Under the pieces are notes generated by a model. That model ran no database searches and had not been told where the DNA came from. It was given only the letters and a program-made list of their open reading frames with translations. Positions 5,806-10,827 of a stretch of 10,827 bases of DNA are shown in pieces (position 1 is the first letter of the stretch; every line of letters starts with the position of its first letter). The DNA is from Chloroflexota bacterium. Its GTDB lineage: Bacteria > Chloroflexota > Anaerolineae > 4572-78 > J111. The translations under genes and the position numbers were made by a program. The DNA lies in NCBI GenBank assembly GCA_003694775.1, contig RFJV01000354.1:1-10827 (forward strand), in the 5' to 3' direction.

Positions 5806-5878
5806 TGGTAGCCCCGGCATCCCTATGCCGGGCGGGATTGGAAGCCCCCCGACGGGGCATAGGGATGCCCGGCTACCA
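5806..5878. repeat. Palindromic core, copy 2 (dispersed repeat)
   Basis: A left arm beginning at 5806 (TGGTAGCC, then GGCATCCCTATGCC) and a right arm ending at 5878 (GGCATAGGGATGCC, then GGCTACCA) form a long stem with a one-base bulge and a loop of about 25 nt. The arms and the right flank (5876-5895, AAAACTGAAAT and CGCC) match the copy at 104-173. ACGACA occurs at both 5785-5790 and 5900-5905 and may be a target-site duplication for a 109-bp element with imperfect ends. This copy lacks the CAGGACTTACGCAG ends of the first. Confidence 0.7.
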
Positions 5879-5948
5879 TAAAACTGAAATACGCCCGCAA
5901 CGACACTCTTTGTGGCTGTCCGCAGGACGGTTGCGGGGGGAAGTTCGG

Positions 5949-8363
5949 CTAACCGGTTGCCAGCCGGACTACCGTGACGCCGTCGCCGCCTTCGCCGGCC
6001 TCGCCCGGACGGAAGGTGCTGACCAGCGGATGCTCGCGCAGAGCCTGCCGTACGGCCTGCTTCAGTGTCCCACTGCCCTTGCCGTGGACGACCCGCACCC
6101 ACGGCAGTTGGGCCAGAAATGCCTGGTCCAGGTAGCGGTCCAGGTTGAAAAGAGCCTCGTCCGCGGTCTGGCCGCGCAGGTCCAGCTCCATTCCCGGCGA
6201 TTCCGGGGCGGGGAGTTTGACCTCTACCGCCGGGGCCGGTTCCGGCTTCCGGCCTTTTTTCCGCAGTTCCACCCCCTCCAGGGGAACCGTGGCCCGGAAG
6301 TGCCCCAACTGGACTTCCACCTGATTGTCCTGCACCGACACCACCTCGCCCAGCGCGCCGAACTGGGCCACGAACACCGTATCGCCGGGCCGCACCGGAC
6401 GCCGCGGCGGGGGCGTGTCTACCACTGCCGGCGATGGCTCCGGCGGCAGGGTGTCGGCCAAAGCCTGCAGTTCTGCCTCTATTTCCGCTTCGACCGCCGG
6501 CGGCGGGGCAGATTTTGCGGCCTGGGCCGCGGCCTTTTGCTCCTCCAGCCACGCCCGGAGTTCTGCCTCCACACGGGCCTTGAGGGCCTTCAGCTCCTGC
6601 CGGGTTTTTTTGATTTCCCGGCGGGCGTCGGCCCGCGCCGAGCTGAGAATATGGCGGCGTTCGGCCTCAATTTCGGCCAGCTTTTCCTGCTGGCGCTGAA
6701 CCAGCCGTTCGGCCTCGGCCCGGATGGCTTCGGCCTGCCGGCGGAGGTCGCGGGCCGCGGCTGTCTGGGTTTTGATTTCGTCCAGCATAGCCTCCATCTG
6801 CCGGCTCTCTTCGCCAACAAACTCCTGCGCCCGGCGGACAATCTCCTCCGCCAGCCCCAACCGGCGGGCAATGGCAAACGCGTTCGACGCGCCGGGCAGA
6901 CCCAGCCGCAGATGGAAGGTGGGCGCCAGCGTGTCCAGGTTGAACTCCATACTGGCGTTGGCGACCCCCGGTGTGGTGTGGGCAAATGCCTTCAGTTCCG
7001 AGTAGTGGGTGGCAACAAATGTGAGGGGCCCCCGTTCCAACAGCCAGGTCAGGATGGCCCGCGCCAGCGCCGAGCCTTCTACCGGGTCTGTGCCCGCGCC
7101 CAGTTCGTCCAGAATAACCAGCGAACGGTGGTCGCACCGCTTCAAAATCTGAACGATGTTGGTCATGTGGGCGGAAAAAGTCGACAGGCTCTGCTCGATG
7201 GACTGCTCATCGCCGATGTCGGCCAGGATGCGCCGGAAGACCGGCAGGGTTGACCCCTCGGCGGCGGGGATGAACAGACCGGCCTGGGCCATTGCCGCCA
7301 GCAGACCCACCGTTTTCAGAGAGACGGTTTTTCCCCCGGTGTTGGGGCCGGTAATGACCAGCATCCGCACCGAATCCGGCAGGGGGATGTCGATAGGCAC
7401 CACGGTCTGCGGGTCGAGCAGAGGATGCCGGGCCGCTTTGAGGGCAAATCTGGGCGGCGGTGCATTCCGGTCGCGGGGAATATCGACCATCTCCGGGGCA
7501 ACGGCGTCCAGGGCTTCGGCATACCGGGCTTTGGCAAAGGCCAGGTCCAGGTCGGCCAGGGCGGCCACGGTGTGGTCAATCTGCCGGCGGTGCTGGCGAA
7601 CCGCGGCGGACAGTTCGGCCAGGATGCGGCGGATTTCGTCCTGTTCGTCCAGCTCCAGCTTCCGCAGGCGGTTGTTCAGCTCCACCGTCGCCATTGGCTC
7701 CACAAACAGGGTCATACCGCTTCCGCTCTGGTCGTGCACAATGCCGGGCACCCGGCCTTTGAAGTCGGCCTTAACCGGCACCACGTACCGTCCGGCCCGC
7801 TGGGTGATGAGGGCTTCCTGCAGGTAGGAGGTGTACTGGCTAGAGCTGATGATGTGGTTCAGCTTTTCCATCAGCCGGTTGCGGGTGGTTTCGATGTCGC
7901 GGCGAATGCGGGCCAGAGCCGGACTGGCATTGTCCTTGATGTCGCCCCGGTCGTCGATGGCGTTTTGAATCTGGGCGACCAGCGCCGGGCAGGGGTCAAT
8001 GCGCCCGGCGGTGTCGGCCAAAAGGGGACAGGTTTCGGCCTGGCGGGTCAGGGTGCGCTGGAGGTCGCGGGCGCTCAGCAGGGTGAGGCGGATTTTCTGG
8101 AGCGATTCGGACGGCAGAACCACACCCCGGTCGGTCTGTTCGGTAAAGGGGCGGACATCGTACACCTGTCCGATGCTCAGGCCGGGCTGTTCTGCCAGCA
8201 GGCGCACCGCTTCTCCGGTTTCGGCCTGGCGGGTCTGCACTTCGCGGAGGAAAGGGCTGGGGCGGAGGGCCAGGGCTTGCTCCCGTCCGGCGGAAAAGGA
8301 GGTGTGGGCCGCCAGCCGGTCGAGGATTTTGGGGAATTCCAGGGTGTTGAGATGTCTGTCCAT
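5949..8363 (-). CDS. mutS2: MutS2 ATPase with C-terminal Smr domain
   Basis: An 804-residue MutS2, the MutS paralogue without mismatch-recognition domain. MutS2 proteins bind branched DNA and limit recombination, and in Firmicutes also split collided ribosomes (RqcU). Residues 1-300 form the core and clamp region. The ATPase has Walker A GPNTGGKT (339-346), the segment DEQSIEQSLSTFSAHM (385-400), Walker B LVILDE (415-420) and ATHYSEL (451-457). A long charged coiled coil (about 510-615) leads through a Pro/Ala-rich linker to a KOW-like beta segment (655-702) and the Smr domain (about 724-804), with LDLRG (727-731) and HGKGSG (760-765), the nuclease-type motifs. Length and order are complete. 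The ATG at 8363 has AAAAGGG just upstream. It lies 24 bp behind the cvpA-like gene and is probably the last gene of that operon; no clear terminator follows. Confidence 0.96.
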   Translation of the reverse strand: MDRHLNTLEFPKILDRLAAHTSFSAGREQALALRPSPFLREVQTRQAETGEAVRLLAEQPGLSIGQVYDVRPFTEQTDRGVVLPSESLQKIRLTLLSARDLQRTLTRQAETCPLLADTAGRIDPCPALVAQIQNAIDDRGDIKDNASPALARIRRDIETTRNRLMEKLNHIISSSQYTSYLQEALITQRAGRYVVPVKADFKGRVPGIVHDQSGSGMTLFVEPMATVELNNRLRKLELDEQDEIRRILAELSAAVRQHRRQIDHTVAALADLDLAFAKARYAEALDAVAPEMVDIPRDRNAPPPRFALKAARHPLLDPQTVVPIDIPLPDSVRMLVITGPNTGGKTVSLKTVGLLAAMAQAGLFIPAAEGSTLPVFRRILADIGDEQSIEQSLSTFSAHMTNIVQILKRCDHRSLVILDELGAGTDPVEGSALARAILTWLLERGPLTFVATHYSELKAFAHTTPGVANASMEFNLDTLAPTFHLRLGLPGASNAFAIARRLGLAEEIVRRAQEFVGEESRQMEAMLDEIKTQTAAARDLRRQAEAIRAEAERLVQRQQEKLAEIEAERRHILSSARADARREIKKTRQELKALKARVEAELRAWLEEQKAAAQAAKSAPPPAVEAEIEAELQALADTLPPEPSPAVVDTPPPRRPVRPGDTVFVAQFGALGEVVSVQDNQVEVQLGHFRATVPLEGVELRKKGRKPEPAPAVEVKLPAPESPGMELDLRGQTADEALFNLDRYLDQAFLAQLPWVRVVHGKGSGTLKQAVRQALREHPLVSTFRPGEAGEGGDGVTVVRLATG

Positions 8364-8387
8364 AGGCCCTTTTCCGCCCCGCGGCGG

Positions 8388-9065
8388 CTATGCACTCTGC
8401 AGAATAATCCGCAGGACGGTTTTGAGAATGTCGGCGTTTCTGGGGATGAACAGGTCTACCGACCGGGCCAGTCCGACCAGCACCACGTTGAAGTAGTTAT
8501 GCACCAGCACCGACTGCCGCAGATTGGTGACCAGTCCCCTGGCAAAGCCGGTGTAGGGCACGTCCACGCCGGTTGGCTGGAAGATGAACTGCAGAACGCC
8601 CAAAATGATGGACAGCCACAAGGTGGTCAGAATAAGGCCCATCACCATTCCGGCCACGGCATTCAGACAGCCGCCGGCTCGTTCTGCCAGGCCGCCCCTG
8701 CGCTCGGCCAGGGGGTCTTCCGGGTCTTTGCGGCGGCGCTTGCGCGGTTCATCGGGGGAGGTGGTCAGCATGCGGATAGCCAACCCGATGGCAATGGAAA
8801 AAATCAGCAGAAGCAGGCCAAAGGCGATGCTGTCGGCGACGGTACTGCTGATACCGCGGCCTTCGCCCATGCTGAGTCCTTCCTGCAGGATAGACTTGCT
8901 GAAGGGTTTGTACAGCCACAGGGTGACGACCAGACCAAACCACATACTGAAGGCAGAAATAATCTGCGAGACCGCACCGCGGATGAGGCCTACCAGCACA
9001 CCGATAAAGAGAAAAAGGATAAGCAGTAAATCCAGGGTGTTCAGACCGGCAAATCCAATCGTCAT
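8388..9065 (-). CDS. CvpA-family membrane protein
   Basis: A 225-residue inner-membrane protein of the CvpA family, linked in E. coli to colicin V production and in several bacteria to envelope-stress tolerance. The N-terminal LNTLDLLLILFLFIGVLVGLIRG (8-30) with the following SQIISAF.MWFGLVVTLWLY is typical. Further hydrophobic segments lie at about 77-100 and 133-162. Between them is a strongly basic, probably cytoplasmic linker (PRKRRRKDPED, about 107-117) longer than usual. The ATG at 9065 overlaps the hutH stop as ATGA and has GGGGGT six bases upstream; an in-frame ATG at 9077 is possible. Location between hutH and mutS2 on one strand suggests a single transcript. cvpA next to mutS2 is also seen in Bacillus (with zapA and polX), which supports the family call. 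Confidence 0.87.
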   Translation of the reverse strand: MTIGFAGLNTLDLLLILFLFIGVLVGLIRGAVSQIISAFSMWFGLVVTLWLYKPFSKSILQEGLSMGEGRGISSTVADSIAFGLLLLIFSIAIGLAIRMLTTSPDEPRKRRRKDPEDPLAERRGGLAERAGGCLNAVAGMVMGLILTTLWLSIILGVLQFIFQPTGVDVPYTGFARGLVTNLRQSVLVHNYFNVVLVGLARSVDLFIPRNADILKTVLRIILQSA

Positions 9066-10639
9066 AATGACCCCCATACATCCGGCGTATACTGGTTCAC
9101 CACGCCGACCAGTTCGCCTGAATTAATCATTTCCCTGATAAGCGCGATATATGGATACATGATAGCATCCTTTTCCAAAAATGGCACATGCCTGCGAATC
9201 AGGTGGTAGGCGTGGCGGGTGCCGCGGCCCAGTTGGGCCTTGGGGCCGAGGGTTTCCTTGCGGAAATCAATGCCTTGCGCCGCGGCCATCAGTTCGATAG
9301 CCAGAATGTCGGTGACGTTATCGTTGATTTGGCGGGTTTGCAGGGCCGCGGTACAGCCCATGCTGACGTGGTCTTCCACGTTGGCGGAGGTCGGGATGGT
9401 ATCTACCGAGGCGGGATGGGCCAGCACCTTGTTTTCGGTGGCCAGGGCGGCGGCAGTGTATTGGGTAATCATAAAGCCGGAGTTGATGCCGCCGTGGCGG
9501 GTCAGAAAGGCAGGCAGAACGTGGGCGTTGCTGGCCTCGTCGGTGAGGCGCATGATGCGGCGCTCGGAGATGTTGCCCAGCTCCGTCATAGCCATGCTGA
9601 GGTAGTCCATGGCGATTGCCAGCGGCTCGCCGTGGAAGTTTCCGCCGGAGAGAACGGTAATCTCGTCCGTGGCGTCGTCGATGAAGATGAGAGGGTTGTC
9701 GGTGACAGAGTTCAGTTCGATGTCGATGACCCAGCGGGCGTAGGCAATGGCATCCCTGACCGCGCCGTGCACCTGGGGAATACAGCGCAGGGTATAGGCA
9801 TCCTGTACGTTGGTGGGGTCGTGGTGGCGGGTAAAGTCGCTCTCCTCCAGCAGGGCGCGCAGATAGGTGGCGCAGTTAAGCTGGCGGGGATAGGGGCGCA
9901 GTTGGTGGATGCGGTCATCAAAGGCCAGGGGGGTGCCGTGCAGAGCCTCCAGGCTGAGACAGCCGGCAATATCGGCCACACGGCTCAGCAGGCGGGCCCG
10001 GTAGGACTCCAGTGCGCCGAGGGCACACATCACCGCGGTGCCGTTGGTCAGAGCCAGGCCCTCTTTGGCCGCCAGGGTGGTCGGGCGCAGGCCGGCCTGG
10101 GTCATAGCCGCCGCACCCGGCAGAACCTGTCCCCGGTATTCGGCCTCGCCTTCGCCCAGCAGAACCAGGCTCATATGGGCCAGGGGAGCCAGGTCGCCGC
10201 TGGCGCCCAGAGAGCCTTTCCGCGGAATCACCGGATGGACTCCCCGATTCAGCATGTCGACCAGCAACTGCAAGGTTGCCAGCCGGATACCGGAATGGCC
10301 GCGCGCCAGGGTATTGGCCCGCACCAGCATAATGGCCCGCGTGGTCGGGATGTCGAACGGTTCCCCTACGCCCACGGCATGGCTGATGAGGATGTTGCGC
10401 TGGAGTGTTTCCACCTGGTCCAGGGGGATGAGCCGGTCTTTGAAGGCCCCAAAACCGGTGGTGACACCGTAGGCAATTTCGCCGCGGGCCAGAAGCCGGG
10501 CCACTGCGTCTGCGGCGCGGGTCACTCTGGCCTGGGCCTCGTCGCTCAGCACGACCTGCGGGTCGCCGGGCTGACCGTAGGCCACAGCCACCACCTGGTC
10601 GATGGTCAGACTTTTGCCGTCCAGAACGATGGTCTTCAT
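9062..10639 (-). CDS. hutH: Histidine ammonia-lyase
   Basis: A 525-residue cytosolic enzyme turning L-histidine into trans-urocanate and ammonia, the first step of histidine breakdown. Ala146-Ser147-Gly148 in GSLGASGDLAPLAHMSL form the MIO electrophile. Tyr57 in YGVTTGFG and His87 in LISHAVGVG correspond to the active-site Tyr and His of Pseudomonas HutH, and the latter motif points to histidine rather than phenylalanine as substrate. QDAYTLRCIPQVHG (about 280-293), FHGEPLA and TIPTSANVEDHVSMG complete the family set. Length is normal. The GVTTGFG has Thr where I recall Asn in Bacillus and Pseudomonas HutH. The ATG at 10639 has GAGGTG five bases upstream. The other histidine-degradation genes (urocanase, imidazolonepropionase) are absent; instead cvpA-like and mutS2 follow. 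A terminator hairpin 21 nt before the start may control it. Confidence 0.95.
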   Translation of the reverse strand: MKTIVLDGKSLTIDQVVAVAYGQPGDPQVVLSDEAQARVTRAADAVARLLARGEIAYGVTTGFGAFKDRLIPLDQVETLQRNILISHAVGVGEPFDIPTTRAIMLVRANTLARGHSGIRLATLQLLVDMLNRGVHPVIPRKGSLGASGDLAPLAHMSLVLLGEGEAEYRGQVLPGAAAMTQAGLRPTTLAAKEGLALTNGTAVMCALGALESYRARLLSRVADIAGCLSLEALHGTPLAFDDRIHQLRPYPRQLNCATYLRALLEESDFTRHHDPTNVQDAYTLRCIPQVHGAVRDAIAYARWVIDIELNSVTDNPLIFIDDATDEITVLSGGNFHGEPLAIAMDYLSMAMTELGNISERRIMRLTDEASNAHVLPAFLTRHGGINSGFMITQYTAAALATENKVLAHPASVDTIPTSANVEDHVSMGCTAALQTRQINDNVTDILAIELMAAAQGIDFRKETLGPKAQLGRGTRHAYHLIRRHVPFLEKDAIMYPYIALIREMINSGELVGVVNQYTPDVWGSL

Positions 10640-10659
10640 CAGTGCACCTCGTTATGCAT

Positions 10660-10688
10660 AAAAAAGCTCACCGGTACGCAGGTGAGCC
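10660..10688 (-). terminator. Intrinsic terminator just upstream of hutH
   Basis: On the minus strand GCTCACC (10687-10681) pairs perfectly with GGTGAGC (10672-10666) around an 8-nt loop. A G-U pair extends it, and six T (10665-10660) follow at once. This is a textbook Rho-independent terminator pointing into hutH, ending 21 nt before its ATG. On the plus strand no T-run follows. It could end an upstream gene beyond the window, or act as an attenuator for hutH. Confidence 0.75.
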
Positions 10689-10730
10689 AGGAGGGATGGT
10701 CAGGTTAAAGGTTAAAGGTTAAAGGCTCAC
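10666..10730 (-). promoter_or_regulatory. Candidate attenuator leader of hutH
   Basis: GGCTCAC at 10724-10730 (plus strand) is an exact reverse complement of GTGAGCC at 10682-10688, which is the 5' arm of the terminator on the transcript. An antiterminator helix of 7 bp (five G-C) with a 35-nt loop would therefore exclude the terminator. The loop contains three GGTTAAA units (10703-10723), read as UUUAACC in the RNA. Transcript start, ligand and antitermination are all inferred. No known riboswitch motif or T-box sequence was recognised. Confidence 0.4.
10703..10725. repeat. Three 7-bp tandem repeats in the hutH leader
   Basis: GGTTAAA at 10703, 10710 and 10717, followed by GG. They lie in the leader region upstream of the hutH terminator. 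They may be a repeated RNA or DNA binding site, or only a short tandem repeat like the 8-bp array at 5693-5764. Confidence 0.75.
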
Positions 10731-10827
10731 GGTTCGCTCATTTTTTAGGCACTTACAAGAATTTGATATACCCCTATATATTGTGTTACTGGCTTACTAA
10801 TCCTATATGTAGGCTACCGGTAAAAGA
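10731..10827. other. AT-rich intergenic edge, no gene seen
   Basis: This stretch is much richer in A and T than the coding regions and includes TATATA/TATATC-like words (about 10764-10782) that could hold the hutH promoter, or a divergent promoter toward the right. No pair of -35 and -10 boxes is convincing on either strand. No open frame of note crosses it. Confidence 0.4.

Noticed and set aside
5576..5860. N-terminal extension of the acidic-repeat protein to 5860
   Set aside because: The extension translates the 8-bp repeats and palindrome, whereas a signal peptide and strong GGAGGTG box mark the ATG at 5575.
5572..6552. 326-codon minus-strand frame extending from mutS2 into the 8-bp array
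   Set aside because: It is an alternative frame of the mutS2 3' part followed by translated tandem repeats (LLPCYPVT), and contains no start signal of its own.
5805..7253. 482-codon open frame on the plus strand
   Set aside because: It starts within the palindromic repeat and runs antisense through the Smr, KOW and coiled-coil parts of mutS2; no domain recognised.
7425..9029. 534-codon open frame on the plus strand
   Set aside because: Antisense to both mutS2 and the cvpA-like gene and crossing their boundary; composition is that of a shadow frame.
9188..10708. 506-codon open frame on the plus strand
   Set aside because: It lies antisense to hutH, whose family motifs are complete. Its translation is Gly/Gln/His/Val-rich without recognisable domains, as expected for a GC-rich shadow frame.
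10682..10746. Plus-strand terminator ending in TTTTTT at 10741
   Set aside because: The only stem directly before the T-run is about 5 bp with a very long loop, and no plus-strand gene ends nearby.

Overview
The window looks like ordinary chromosome from a GC-rich bacterium, most probably a member of the Chloroflexota (Anaerolineae/Caldilineae-like). This rests on the style of the lipoprotein, whose long Pro/Thr/Ala linkers are built from TPTP/TATP runs around a LysM domain ahead of a YerB-like domain; on a soluble histidine kinase with an HDLRNPL phosphoacceptor motif; and on GGTAACAGGG-type short tandem repeats between genes. It is an inference from composition and architecture, not a proven placement.

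Left part (1-3944, genes on +). The first 340 bases carry no gene. They hold a small non-autonomous mobile element (MITE-like, about 37-181) with 14-bp terminal inverted repeats and a 7-bp flanking direct repeat, then a second palindrome, then a promoter. The promoter drives a YheO/DauR-type regulator (342-995). A separate extended -10 promoter precedes a cytoplasmic histidine kinase with an N-terminal cyclic-nucleotide-binding domain (1127-2416). Four bases after its stop begins a LysM plus YerB-like (DUF3048) lipoprotein (about 2421-3944), so kinase and lipoprotein are probably one transcript.

Middle part (3948-5948, genes on -). Meeting the lipoprotein gene stop-to-stop is a two-gene operon. 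It comprises a small single-pass membrane protein (4571-4963) overlapping by 4 bp a DedA/VTT-family membrane protein (3948-4574). Upstream is a secreted 157-residue protein (5102-5575) containing five copies of an acidic VDEDGDGVCD calcium-loop-like repeat, encoded by 105-bp DNA repeats. The 360 bp behind it hold four 10-bp motifs phased at 11 bp that overlap a possible promoter, an array of about nine 8-bp repeats, and a second copy of the palindromic core found in the left-end element.

Right part (5949-10827, genes on -). An apparent operon runs hutH (histidine ammonia-lyase) > cvpA-like membrane protein > mutS2, with a 4-bp overlap and a 24-bp gap. cvpA next to mutS2 is a known arrangement; hutH at the head is less expected. 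Just before the hutH start there is a strong intrinsic terminator on the same strand. A perfect 7-nt complement to its 5' arm lies 35 nt upstream, so the leader may be a transcription attenuator. This, together with the phased repeats, the mobile element and the acidic repeat protein, is what most deserves a second look. I did not find a clearly new multi-gene system (no CRISPR array, toxin-antitoxin pair, phage or defence cluster).
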